DNA of 64,000 nt from CBDFHB01 sp965250115 (GCA_965250115.1 CBDFNJ010000002.1:3968001-4032000); one strand, 5' to 3'; counted from the stretch's first letter, positions 42,094 through 50,269 are shown. Notes: generated by a model from the letters alone, not told the origin. A program made the numbers and translations.

Positions 42094-44646
42094 TCAATGA
42101 ACCGTCTCAGCGGGCTCGGCGCCCTCGATCGGATCGGGAGCGCTCACTTCGGGACGAAGAATCTCCGTGAGTGAACCGTTTTTCAGCAACTCGCGGCCAC
42201 GGCCCGCCCGCGAGGTGACCTCGTAGCGCGCGGTGCTGATAGTCTTCTTGGCGCCCCGGCTCGTCACGACGCTGAGAGCATCCTGATCCGTACCCGCCGT
42301 CACGAAACCGAGGACCCGATCGCCCTTGCCGAGCTTGATGAGAATCACACCGCGACCCGTGCCCTCGAGATAGTTGACCTCTTCGACGGGGCAGAGGAGC
42401 AGACGGGCCTTTTGCGTTGCCACGATGATGGTCTCGTCTCCATGGATGGGCTCGACGCCAAAGACTTCCGCTCCCGCACCGAGTCGCGCGAAGCGCCTGC
42501 CGTTGCGCGTGCTCGGCTCGACGAAGGCCTGAAGCGCGAATCGGAGCGAGTAACCATCGCTCGTGACCGCGATAGCATGAGTCTCGGGGGCATAGTCGGG
42601 CTGTTTCTCGTCGACGAAGATATTTCCGATGACCCGGGTGTCCAGGCCGAAAGCGCTCACGAGACGCTCACCATCGCGGAGCTTGAAAAGTTTTTGAATC
42701 GGCACCCCGTGTCCAGCTGTCGCCGGAAGGTCGATGATCCGAGAGGTATATGCGTAACCGAAGTTCGAGAAGAACACGCAAGAGGCGCGCGTGCTCCCGG
42801 CGAAACAGGCCATCACGGAATCACCTTCCCGAAGCCTGGTCTTGCCCGGGTCCTTGATCTCACGCTGGCGTTTCAACCAACCGTCGGTCGTCACCAGAAC
42901 GTGGTTGTCCTCCGCGACGATGAAGTCATCGGCGGTGAAGGCGGGCTCGTTCTTGACGGCCTCGATGCGGGTTCGACGCGGATTGGTCTTGCCATAGCGC
43001 GTCTGGATCTCCAGAAGCTCCTGCCTCACGAGCTTCCATCGTGACTCCTCGTTCTTCAAGAGTCGTCGAATCTCGGAGGCCCGTTTGCGTCTCTCGGCCA
43101 GTTCCCGCCGCACGAGGAGGATCTCCAGCTTGGCGAGGCGATAGAGCTTCAGCTCGAGGATGGCGTCGGTCTGGTCCGCATCCAAGGGGAACTTCGCCAT
43201 GATCTTCTTGGCCGCATCCGCCTTGCCCTCGGAGCGGCGAACGATCCGCAAGATCTGGTCGAGCGCGTCGAAGACCGCCTCCAGACCATCGAGAATGTGA
43301 ACGCGCTTCGATATGCGCTCGAGCTCGTTCTCGAGGCGTCGAGTGACGACTCCCATTCGGAAGTGCAGGAAGTGCCACAAGATCTCGCTCAGCTCGAGTC
43401 GCTCCGGTCTTCCGACCTCGGGATTTTCAGTCGGGACCAGGCAGGTCAGGTTGACGTTGAAGTTCGACTGCAGCGGCGTGTTCTTGTAGAGATAGGCCAT
43501 CACCTTGTGCTCATCGGCGTCGGCCTTGAGGCTGAGCTGAATTCGAACGTCGTCGGTGGAAATGTCTTTGACGTCGAGGAGCAGCGGCATCCTGCGCGAT
43601 AGCACGACTTCGGCGATCCGTTGCACGAGCTGGGCCTTGTTCACCATATATGGGATCGAGGTGACGTAGAGAAACTTCGTGCCTCGCTTAGTCTCCCCAG
43701 GCTCCACCGTGGCCCGCAGCCGAATCGCCCCGCTGCCACTTTCGTAGATTTGCTTGAGCTCTTCGGCTTCGTTCAGGATCTGCCCGCCGGTCGGAAAGTC
43801 CGGGCCTTGAATCCACCGACAGAGCTGGCGCGTCGACAACTCTCGATCGTTTAGCTGCGCGTCGAGCATCTTGACGAGAGCCGTCATGACCTCATCGAGG
43901 TTGTGCGGCGGGATGTTGGTAGCCATGCCGACCGCGATACCAGTCGCACCATTGACGAGCAGATTCGGAATCTTGCTGGGTAGAACGATGGGCTCGGACT
44001 TCGTCGCATCGTAATTGGGTCGGAAGTGAACCGTGCTCTGACCGATCTCGCCCAACATTTCGTCGCACGCTCTGGCGAGGCGGCACTCCGTGTATCGCAT
44101 CGCGGCCGCCGGATCACCATCGAGTGAGCCGAAATTTCCCGAGCCCTGAACCAAGGGGAGACGAGTCGAAAAGGGCTGGGCGACGCGCACGAGGGCGTCG
44201 TAGATGGCGGCATCGCCATGCGGATGAAACGAGCCCATGACGTCGCCGACCACCTTCGCGCACTTGCGGAACTTGGTGTCGGCGGTGAGGTTTTGCTGCC
44301 ACATCGTATAGAGGATGCGGCGTTGCACCGGCTTCAGCCCGTCGCGTACGTCGGGAAGCGCGCGCGAGGTGATGACGGAAAGGGCGTAGTTCAGATATCG
44401 GGTCTGGGCGGCCTCGTGGAGCTCGACGACGGAACCGTTTCCACCGCCTCCAAAGGACGAGCCCGCGGCGCCCGGCGGCAGGACTCCTTCGAAGGAGAGC
44501 TGCCCTTGACGAGGCTCCGCCGTCGCCTGCAAGTCGGGTTTCGATCTACGACGACTGGAGGAAGCGCCCTTGGGGGCTTTGGACGCTTTCGAGGTCTTTG
44601 TCTTCTTCTTTCCGGCTGACTTCCTGGCAGACGTCTTCTTCGCCAA
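42094..44646 (-). CDS. parC: DNA topoisomerase IV subunit A with basic N-terminal tail
   Basis: 850 residues. An N-terminal tail of about 75 residues, rich in Lys, Ser and Ala (AKKTSARKSAGKKKTKT), precedes the winged-helix domain with active-site tyrosine in AMRYTECRL, the coiled-coil gate, and a C-terminal beta-pinwheel. No clear GyrA box (QRRGGKG) is seen, supporting ParC. The only usable start is TTG at 44646 with a weak ribosome-binding site, just 8 bp from a foldback element that may have replaced the original 5' end. Confidence 0.92.
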   Translation of the reverse strand: MAKKTSARKSAGKKKTKTSKASKAPKGASSSRRRSKPDLQATAEPRQGQLSFEGVLPPGAAGSSFGGGGNGSVVELHEAAQTRYLNYALSVITSRALPDVRDGLKPVQRRILYTMWQQNLTADTKFRKCAKVVGDVMGSFHPHGDAAIYDALVRVAQPFSTRLPLVQGSGNFGSLDGDPAAAMRYTECRLARACDEMLGEIGQSTVHFRPNYDATKSEPIVLPSKIPNLLVNGATGIAVGMATNIPPHNLDEVMTALVKMLDAQLNDRELSTRQLCRWIQGPDFPTGGQILNEAEELKQIYESGSGAIRLRATVEPGETKRGTKFLYVTSIPYMVNKAQLVQRIAEVVLSRRMPLLLDVKDISTDDVRIQLSLKADADEHKVMAYLYKNTPLQSNFNVNLTCLVPTENPEVGRPERLELSEILWHFLHFRMGVVTRRLENELERISKRVHILDGLEAVFDALDQILRIVRRSEGKADAAKKIMAKFPLDADQTDAILELKLYRLAKLEILLVRRELAERRKRASEIRRLLKNEESRWKLVRQELLEIQTRYGKTNPRRTRIEAVKNEPAFTADDFIVAEDNHVLVTTDGWLKRQREIKDPGKTRLREGDSVMACFAGSTRASCVFFSNFGYAYTSRIIDLPATAGHGVPIQKLFKLRDGERLVSAFGLDTRVIGNIFVDEKQPDYAPETHAIAVTSDGYSLRFALQAFVEPSTRNGRRFARLGAGAEVFGVEPIHGDETIIVATQKARLLLCPVEEVNYLEGTGRGVILIKLGKGDRVLGFVTAGTDQDALSVVTSRGAKKTISTARYEVTSRAGRGRELLKNGSLTEILRPEVSAPDPIEGAEPAETVH

Positions 44647-44653
44647 TGCGCCT

Positions 44654-44869
44654 AGTGTCCTGTATCAGTGGTTAGTTGCATAAGGCTCGAGGCCATTTTG
44701 TGTGCTGGCGAGGCGCACCGACGAGGTCATATCTGGATATTTCGACCGCCTTCCGCAGCGAGCCCGTCGAGCGGAGGGCTAGGCCGACGGCCGAACTGGA
44801 ACGATGTCGCAACGAAGCCAGCGCGCAAAAGGGCCCGAGAGTTATGTGACGGACTGCTGATACAGGGCA
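44654..44869. mobile_element. MITE-like foldback element
   Basis: 216 bp with imperfect terminal inverted repeats of about 36 bp. The left end begins AGTGTCCTGTATCAG and the complement of the right end AGTGCCCTGTATCAG; similarity resumes as CATAA and GGCC-TTTTG-G-GCTGGC further in, so most of the element can fold on itself. It encodes no protein, as expected of a miniature inverted-repeat element mobilised in trans. Target duplication is not clear. It fills the gap between parC and the Yip1 gene. Confidence 0.8.
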
Positions 44870-44913
44870 CTTAGTTCTCCAGTGATCGGCTACTAAACTA
44901 GAGGAAAATGGAC

Positions 44914-44928
44914 GCGCTTGGCAAGCGC
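44914..44928 (-). terminator. Possible terminator of the Yip1 gene
   Basis: GCGCTT-GGC-AAGCGC hairpin 3 bp beyond the Yip1 stop on the minus strand, followed by only a short T-rich stretch (CCATTTTCC). Weak candidate. Confidence 0.35.
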
Positions 44929-44931
44929 TAT

Positions 44932-45450
44932 TCAAGAAAAAAGCGTTCGAAACAACAGAAGCGAGCCTACCATCGCGAGAAAAGCCAGACAAAGAAACAG
45001 GCTTATCCCGACGAGCAGTGCGACGATAGCGCCCGCCTTCGCTCGGGGAAGCTCACTCGTAGATTCCAGCACGAGAGCGGAAACGACCGCAAAGTAGAGC
45101 AAAGCAAAGAAACCGAGAAAGGGGCCGATCATGGGTACGGCCTGGACCCAGTGAATCGGAGCGGCGATACCCAGCGGTCGGTACAGCTCAAGGAAGCTCG
45201 CGGTCCCACCAAAGAGCCGCGAGAGCACGTTCAGAAGACCCACGATCACGAACGAGAGCAAGGTCGAAAGAATCGGCCCGAAGACCATCCCACGGAAGCT
45301 GAACTGCCCCGCGCCATTGGCCAGCCCCGCCAGTGCGAAGAACAGGAGAGCGGGGAGGAGCGCCTCTTCGTCCCTCGACGTCTCCTTCATCGTTTGGACG
45401 TCGAGTTGAAGGATCTGGATTCCCTTCTGAAGGTAGTTGCCGAGATCCAT
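44932..45450 (-). CDS. Yip1-domain membrane protein
   Basis: 172 residues with about five hydrophobic segments after a short soluble N-terminus, and the YIP1-type pattern of PLGIAAPIHWVQAVPMIGPFLGF. Start ATG 45450 has AGGGG 5 nt upstream; an in-frame ATG at 45570 would add 40 hydrophilic residues. Role unknown; bacterial Yip1 proteins are often found near envelope genes. The adjacent lpxC diverges from it. Confidence 0.7.
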   Translation of the reverse strand: MDLGNYLQKGIQILQLDVQTMKETSRDEEALLPALLFFALAGLANGAGQFSFRGMVFGPILSTLLSFVIVGLLNVLSRLFGGTASFLELYRPLGIAAPIHWVQAVPMIGPFLGFFALLYFAVVSALVLESTSELPRAKAGAIVALLVGISLFLCLAFLAMVGSLLLFRTLFS

Positions 45451-45568
45451 GCGTTCCCCTTGCCCTGACTTGCTATGGGTGCCAACAGGCTCTTCGACGA
45501 CCATTCTCCCGCCTCTTGCCCGCCAGGCGCACGTTGAAATCCATTCTTTGATCGGAGTCTCGTAGGTC

Positions 45569-45596
45569 ATACTATCAGAAGTGCGGAGTGCGTAAA
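45569..45596 (-). promoter_or_regulatory. Possible sigma-70 promoter of the Yip1 gene
   Basis: TTTACG (45591-45596) and TAGTAT (45569-45574), 16-bp spacer, minus strand. It would give a leader of about 110 nt before the ATG at 45450. This is the main feature of the left half of the 330-bp non-coding stretch 45451-45780 besides the dyad and lpxC promoter. Confidence 0.35.
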
Positions 45597-45618
45597 AGAT
45601 ACACTTGCTGGAACCAAG

Positions 45619-45636
45619 GTGTCTCGCAAATGACAC
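45619..45636. promoter_or_regulatory. Candidate enhancer site (dyad GTGTC-N8-GACAC)
   Basis: Perfect inverted repeat GTGTC (45619-45623) and GACAC (45632-45636) around TCGCAAAT. It lies about 80 bp upstream of the sigma-54 -24 element of lpxC, the normal distance for an activator binding site. Confidence 0.5.
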
Positions 45637-45715
45637 ACTTTCCCAACGCGGGACGGCATTGGCGAGCAAAGTGTTGTGTTACAATAACTTCCGTATCCTC
45701 GACGCGCTCATTTTT

Positions 45716-45731
45716 TGGCACAATAGTTGCT
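45716..45731 (+). promoter_or_regulatory. Sigma-54 promoter of lpxC
   Basis: TGGCAC-AATAG-TTGCT matches the -24/-12 consensus TGGCAC-N5-TTGCW at every defined position, with the required GG-to-GC spacing. It is preceded by six T and lies 50 bp before the lpxC ATG, giving a leader of about 38 nt with AGGA before the start. Confidence 0.85.
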
Positions 45732-45780
45732 TTTCGCTGCGGTGGGTTGGCTTCCGATAGCTGTTGAGACATAGGACGAG

Positions 45781-46704
45781 ATGCACAAGCAAACTACACT
45801 GAGAGAAACTGCGAGCTGCGTCGGCATCGGGCTCCATTCAGGCCGCAAGGTCAGGCTCGCCCTCAAACCCGCCCCGCCGAACTGCGGCATCGTATTTCGC
45901 CGTATGGATCAGGGCGGTGTCGAGATCCCGGCAATCGCAGAGAACCTCTCCCACATCAACCACGCAACCTGTTTGGGGCGGGGCAACCTGCGCATCGAGA
46001 CCGTCGAGCACTTGCTCGCCGCATTCCACGCGCTCGGGATCGACAACGTGATCGTCGAGCTCGATGGCCCCGAAGTGCCCATCGTGGACGGAAGCGCTGC
46101 TCCATTCATCTACCTCATCCATGAAGCCGGCATCCGGCATCTCAACGCGTCGAGGACGCTCTTGAAACTGCGTCGTCCGGTGTCGGTCACCGAGGGTTCA
46201 CGATTCGTCGCCGCCTACCCCTGTGACTCGCTGCGCCTGAGCTATACGATCAGCTTCGACCACCCTTTGATGCGCCACCAGGAGTACTCGACAGAGATTA
46301 ACGAGACACAATTCGTTGAAGAGATCGCCCCGGCCCGGACCTTCGGTTTTCTCAAAGACGTCGAGCTCATGCGCCAACAGGGACTCGCGCTCGGTGGGTC
46401 GTTGGACAACGCGATCGTCCTCGGCGAGACGGGCGTGCTCAACAACCCCTTGAGGTTTCCGGACGAATTCGTGCGCCACAAGATCCTGGATCTCCTCGGA
46501 GACCTCGTTCTCCTGGGAAAACCCCTGCAGGCACATGTGGTGGGCATGCGTGCAGGCCACCAACTTCACACGCAATTGGTCCGAGCGATCCTCGAGTCCA
46601 CGGAAAGCTGGGAGCTCATCGAGGATCGGGCGAATGCGAGGGTGACCACCGATGTCTCGGAGCCCGTTCTCGCCCCGACGGCTCGCTCGTACTACACTCC
46701 GTAG
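45781..46704 (+). CDS. lpxC: UDP-3-O-acyl-N-acetylglucosamine deacetylase
   Basis: Zinc deacetylase committing to lipid A synthesis. 307 residues with zinc ligands H77 (ETVEHLLAA), H233 and D237 (HKILDLLGD), and catalytic-site H260/H263 region (GHQLH). Full length and in the usual two-domain arrangement. Unlike E. coli, where lpxC ends the division cluster, it stands alone here 10 kb away from it, under an apparent sigma-54 promoter. Its presence shows an LPS-bearing outer membrane. Confidence 0.98.
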   Translation: MHKQTTLRETASCVGIGLHSGRKVRLALKPAPPNCGIVFRRMDQGGVEIPAIAENLSHINHATCLGRGNLRIETVEHLLAAFHALGIDNVIVELDGPEVPIVDGSAAPFIYLIHEAGIRHLNASRTLLKLRRPVSVTEGSRFVAAYPCDSLRLSYTISFDHPLMRHQEYSTEINETQFVEEIAPARTFGFLKDVELMRQQGLALGGSLDNAIVLGETGVLNNPLRFPDEFVRHKILDLLGDLVLLGKPLQAHVVGMRAGHQLHTQLVRAILESTESWELIEDRANARVTTDVSEPVLAPTARSYYTP

Positions 46705-46738
46705 ACTCCGCCCCAAAAGAACGCAAAGTCGGCAACCG

Positions 46739-47158
46739 CTACTCGCTCGACTCGACGAAGGCTTTGAGCCGAACGGTATGGACTCCGCCAGGGTCGTTCG
46801 AGGCGACGGATACGCTCCGCTCGATGACGCCTTTGTATTTCCTTGTCTCCAGAGTGACCCGGAGCTTCGTCGACCCTCCGGGCGGAACCCTACGGTCCGT
46901 CGTGATTGCGGCGGTACATCCGCACGTCGTAGAGAGTCTCCTGATCTCGAGCTCTTCCGTCCCCGTATTCGTGATGACGAACTCATAGGCGAGCTTTTGA
47001 TTCTGTGGAACGTCACCGAAGTCATGCTCGGCTGGCTCGATTTCGATACGAGGCCCGTCCGACTTGCTCTTGCGTGAGCTCTGAGCCGACGCGCTGATGA
47101 CGGAAAGACAAACGACCCCGCAGAGAGCCAGGACGACCATCGGGTGAAGTTTCGACAT
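46739..47158 (-). CDS. Secreted DUF1573 protein
   Basis: 139 residues: signal peptide (about 1-25, cleavage after ASA) and an Ig/MSP-like beta domain of the DUF1573 type with HDFGDVPQ, FVITNTGTEELEI and STTCGCTAA. DUF1573 domains occur in periplasmic proteins of many Gram-negative phyla with no proven role. Convergent with lpxC; downstream of the ECF sigma operon on the same strand. Confidence 0.85.
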   Translation of the reverse strand: MSKLHPMVVLALCGVVCLSVISASAQSSRKSKSDGPRIEIEPAEHDFGDVPQNQKLAYEFVITNTGTEELEIRRLSTTCGCTAAITTDRRVPPGGSTKLRVTLETRKYKGVIERSVSVASNDPGGVHTVRLKAFVESSE

Positions 47159-47192
47159 CAGCTCTCCTTCGAGACTTGCGTTGGGATCGCGA

Positions 47193-47498
47193 TCAGTCGC
47201 GCGTCGGCTCGTCTTCGGCGCCGGCTCGACCCGTCAGCTTCTTCATATAGGCGCCGAGGCGTTCGTTCTCGTAAGTCACGCTGTTCAGAAAGAGGCTCTC
47301 GATCAAGTATCGTTTCCTCGCCTCTTCGCCCATCCCTGCGACGATGTGCACAATCTCGTTCATCATGTCGTCGAAAGTCGCGTTGAGCTCACGTTTGAGT
47401 GCGACTTCCCGATAGAGGGATTCGAGCATATAGAGGAGATCCCCGTCCAAGGGAATCTCGTGGCCTGCGAGCATCTTGACTTTTTTCATCAGCTTCAC
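47193..47498 (-). CDS. Hypothetical small helical protein
   Basis: 101 residues, not recognised. Predicted mostly alpha-helical, with a cluster MMNEIVHIVAGMGEEARK and no membrane segment or cysteine. The start is ATG at 47498. It lies between the STAS gene and the DUF1573 gene on the same strand with short gaps (35 and 34 bp), so it is probably part of the sigma/anti-anti-sigma transcript. No function is proposed. Confidence 0.7.
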   Translation of the reverse strand: MKLMKKVKMLAGHEIPLDGDLLYMLESLYREVALKRELNATFDDMMNEIVHIVAGMGEEARKRYLIESLFLNSVTYENERLGAYMKKLTGRAGAEDEPTRD

Positions 47499-47533
47499 CG
47501 GTTAGTTCGCGCTCTCACCCGCTCCGACAGCTC

Positions 47534-47869
47534 TCAAAAGCTCTCGAGTGCGGCGGACTCTTCGCGAAAAATTTCCATGAAGTTGTGAAGCCCCGTCATG
47601 CTGACCATGGTCTCGACGCGTTCTTGGAGGCCGAGGAGCTTGATTGCGCCTGACTTGTCGGAGACCGAACGATAGATGTCCATGAGGCAGCCAACCGATG
47701 CGCTGTCGATATAGCTGACCTCGGTCAGATCGATCACGAGCTTCAGGGCACCCTCTTCGATGACCTTCGAGGCGTCGGAGAAAAAAGCGCCCAACATCGA
47801 ATAAACGAGCCTTTCTTCCTTGACGCGAATGATCATGACGTCGCCATGAGTTTCGATTCGAAGATTCAT
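47534..47869 (-). CDS. STAS-domain anti-sigma factor antagonist
   Basis: 111-residue single STAS domain with LVIDLTEVSYIDSASVGCLMD, where the serine after the aspartate is the usual phosphorylation site. Such proteins bind anti-sigma kinases and free a sigma factor. Its ATG overlaps the stop of the ECF sigma gene by 4 nt (ATGA). No anti-sigma kinase gene is visible nearby. Confidence 0.93.
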   Translation of the reverse strand: MNLRIETHGDVMIIRVKEERLVYSMLGAFFSDASKVIEEGALKLVIDLTEVSYIDSASVGCLMDIYRSVSDKSGAIKLLGLQERVETMVSMTGLHNFMEIFREESAALESF

Positions 47870-48501
47870 GATATTTTGCCTGTCGACTCCTCTCCGTTCG
47901 CTCCCGTCGCCTTCAGAGCTAGGAGAGCACGACCGAGCTCGAGCCTGCCGCGATTGATTCGGCTCTTGACCGTACCCTCGGGAAGGCCCAACCGTTCCAC
48001 GATCTCCTGGTAGGTTAGCTCCTTGATGTCACGGAGCACCACCGCTTCACGGAGTTTTGCCGGAAGATCCTCGAGAGCTCGCAGGAGCATCTTCTTTTTG
48101 TCGCGGAGCTCAACGTGCCGGTGAGGGTCGAATCGTCCCGAGGCGAAGTCTTCGAGTCTCACCTCGTGAGAGACCAGATGCTCTCTCTCCCGTCGCCCAC
48201 GGCGGTAATGATCGATGCAGTGGTTTCGGCTGACGGAATAGAGACAGGTTCCGAAGTCAGCGCTACTGTCGAATTTGTCCAGCACTCGGAACACCCTGAG
48301 AAAAATCTCCTGCGTCAAATCCTGCGATTCTTCATATCGGCCGGTGAACTTGTAGGCGATGCCGAAAACTCTGCGGCGGAAACGCTTGACGACCTGCCCC
48401 CATGCCTCCTGTTGATCGGGGCCTTCGTCCATACAGATCCGGATAAGCTCGCGATCGTCGAGAGCCGAGATTGATGACGCTTCCCGCTCGTCCGCTGGCA
48501 C
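47866..48501 (-). CDS. ECF-family RNA polymerase sigma factor
   Basis: 211 residues with sigma region 2 (QDLTQEIFLRVFRV, CLYSVSRNHCIDHYRRG) and region 4 (YQEIVERLGLPEGTVKSRINRGR). The start is a GTG at 48501. No zinc anti-sigma (ZAS) gene follows; instead a STAS protein does, so regulation may go through partner switching. Its targets are unknown. Confidence 0.93.
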   Translation of the reverse strand: MPADEREASSISALDDRELIRICMDEGPDQQEAWGQVVKRFRRRVFGIAYKFTGRYEESQDLTQEIFLRVFRVLDKFDSSADFGTCLYSVSRNHCIDHYRRGRREREHLVSHEVRLEDFASGRFDPHRHVELRDKKKMLLRALEDLPAKLREAVVLRDIKELTYQEIVERLGLPEGTVKSRINRGRLELGRALLALKATGANGEESTGKIS

Positions 48502-48565
48502 TCCCTTTATCCTGACGGATGTGAATCGGTCTGGTCCGTGGGCTTCGGTTGCCAGGACTGGGACA

Positions 48566-48577
48566 CTAGTGCACTAG
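48566..48577. other. Perfect 12-bp palindrome
   Basis: CTAGTGCACTAG overlaps the stop codon of the S1/P1-like gene and lies 65 bp upstream of the ECF sigma start. It could be an operator for the sigma gene or a chance palindrome; too short to be a terminator. Confidence 0.35.
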
Positions 48578-49386
48578 CTCTTGGGCAGCTCCGGCTTTCG
48601 AGCCACCGTCCAGGCAGTGTACCAGAAGCTCGCGGTATCGAGCGCCGCGCCACGGAGGAGCTGTTCCAAAAGGGGCTCGGCATGTATCCACATATTCTCG
48701 TAGTAGAAGCGGTCGTAGCTCTCGACGCCCAAACGCGACAGATAATCGAAGTACAGGATGTTGTCGACCCAGATATAGCTCTTGCGCGGGATCGAGACGG
48801 CGTACTCCTCGGGACGGTCGAGGTAGATGGCGCTCGGCGTGTCCACTTTGATCTTCCCGCTAAAGACCTCCAAGAGACGAGAGTCGAAACGTTCGCGAAG
48901 ACCGTGCTGGCCGGTGGGCTCGCCGTCCCCGTTCTTGGAAACGTTGACGGGAACATACATTTCCCCGACGTAATAGGCGATCTCCGCCGAGATGGACACC
49001 GTGGCCTCGAAATCGGACTTGCGGAAGGCCTCGACCAACGCCTGGTAGCTCTCGATCAATCGCCACGGGACGTCTCCCGCCTCCTCGATCGCAGCCTCGC
49101 CATACTTTCGAATCGCGAGCTTACGATCCGCGGGAAGCTCGTCGAAAGGGAAGGGCTCCAAACGATCGACCTCGAAGATCATCCTCGACCCGAACCGCGT
49201 GGGGTCGCTGACGGTTTCGGCCAGGGCCGTCTCGCGATCTTCATAGAAGTCCTCGAGCGGACCCGACAAGGCATCGATCGCCTTCTCCATGAAGAGGGCG
49301 CTCCCATGCTCGCTCCAGGGGAATCCAAGCTCGGCGCTCCCGAGACATAGAACAGCGACTGTGAGAGCGAGGACCCTTGTTCCCAT
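48574..49386 (-). CDS. Secreted S1/P1 nuclease or zinc phospholipase C-like protein
   Basis: 270 residues: signal peptide (about 1-21), then FPWSEHG, where a tryptophan at the mature N-terminus is typical of the S1-P1/phospholipase C fold; a helical core; and AYYVGEMYVPVNVSKNGDGE followed by GQHG, resembling the HxxGDxHQPLHV-DxGGN block, though several usual histidines are replaced. So it may have the fold without full metal sites. Function therefore uncertain. A good promoter lies upstream. Confidence 0.6.
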   Translation of the reverse strand: MGTRVLALTVAVLCLGSAELGFPWSEHGSALFMEKAIDALSGPLEDFYEDRETALAETVSDPTRFGSRMIFEVDRLEPFPFDELPADRKLAIRKYGEAAIEEAGDVPWRLIESYQALVEAFRKSDFEATVSISAEIAYYVGEMYVPVNVSKNGDGEPTGQHGLRERFDSRLLEVFSGKIKVDTPSAIYLDRPEEYAVSIPRKSYIWVDNILYFDYLSRLGVESYDRFYYENMWIHAEPLLEQLLRGAALDTASFWYTAWTVARKPELPKS

Positions 49387-49442
49387 TGACGACTCCTAAG
49401 GCTTTCCGTGACAGGCTTACGAAGGCGAAAGGACAGGACTAC

Positions 49443-49471
49443 ATTCTAGACAAAGCGCAAAACAGGGTCAA
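49443..49471 (-). promoter_or_regulatory. Sigma-70 promoter of the S1/P1-like gene
   Basis: TTGACC (49466-49471) and TAGAAT (49443-49448) with an ideal 17-bp spacer on the minus strand, each one mismatch from consensus, about 57 bp before the start codon. Confidence 0.7.
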
Positions 49472-49497
49472 AGCCGGGCCGATGGCGCCGCGAGCTC

Positions 49498-50265
49498 TCA
49501 TGGCACGCGAGCGAGCGTCAGCACATCGACAGCACCCGCTCCCGCTCCGAGCAAGGCCTTCGCACCGGCCTCGACCGTCGCCCCCGTTGTGAAAACGTCG
49601 TCAACGAGCAGGACGGCGGCTCCTCGCAGGGAGGGCGGAAGCCGCGCCTCGTAGGCTCCCGCTGCGTTCTCTCGTCTGCGACGGGCCGTCAAGCCGGCCT
49701 GAGGCGCCCGCTCGCGAATCTTGCGGAGCAATCGTGGCTGCATCGGCACACCGACTCGCCTCGCGACGACGCGTGCGACGATCGAAGCCTGGTTGAAACC
49801 ACGTTCCCGGCGGCGACGACGCGTCAGGGGAACGGGGATGACGACTTCCGGCCGCGGGAGCTCCCCCGACACGAGCCACCTTTGAGTCGCGCGAGCGCCG
49901 AGAATCGAAGCAAGTCGTTGCCTTCCGGCGAACTTCAGGAGATGAAGGCTTCTGCGAACGTCGTCGACATAGGGAAAGAGCGCCCTCGCCTGCCGAAACC
50001 ATCTCGCCCCAGCACGGCATGGGCCACAGAGTCCAGTGGCGGCGCCGCGCGGATAGGGGAAACCGCAACGGGGACAAAACGGCTCCCCGATCGTGGGCAA
50101 GCTTTCGAGACCATCAGGGCAAATCGGACTCTCGAGCGGCCTCGCCAGCGAGCTCTCACAGAGAAGGCAGCGACAGGGGTAGAAGAGCGCTCCCAGCCCG
50201 TGCCACGCACTGAGAACGCTCTCGTAGCTCGAGCGCGCGCTGGGGAGGCGAGACGACGGAATCAC
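49498..50265 (-). CDS. comF: ComF-family phosphoribosyltransferase-like protein
   Basis: 255 residues from the GTG at 50265, 4 bp after the LapA-LapB-like gene stop. N-terminal zinc-binding segment (CRCLLC, CPRCGFPY, CGPC), then the phosphoribosyltransferase fold with IPVPLTRRRRRERGFNQA and the PRPP loop VLLVDDVFTTGATV. ComF supports natural transformation; with dprA at 59975 this suggests competence. Longer open frame to 50403 lies over the upstream gene and is excluded. Confidence 0.9.
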   Translation of the reverse strand: MIPSSRLPSARSSYESVLSAWHGLGALFYPCRCLLCESSLARPLESPICPDGLESLPTIGEPFCPRCGFPYPRGAATGLCGPCRAGARWFRQARALFPYVDDVRRSLHLLKFAGRQRLASILGARATQRWLVSGELPRPEVVIPVPLTRRRRRERGFNQASIVARVVARRVGVPMQPRLLRKIRERAPQAGLTARRRRENAAGAYEARLPPSLRGAAVLLVDDVFTTGATVEAGAKALLGAGAGAVDVLTLARVP

Positions 50266-50269
50266 CTTT

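Noticed and set aside
45575..45772. 65-codon minus-strand open frame
   Set aside because: It covers the lpxC sigma-54 promoter antisense, has no ribosome-binding site and no family.
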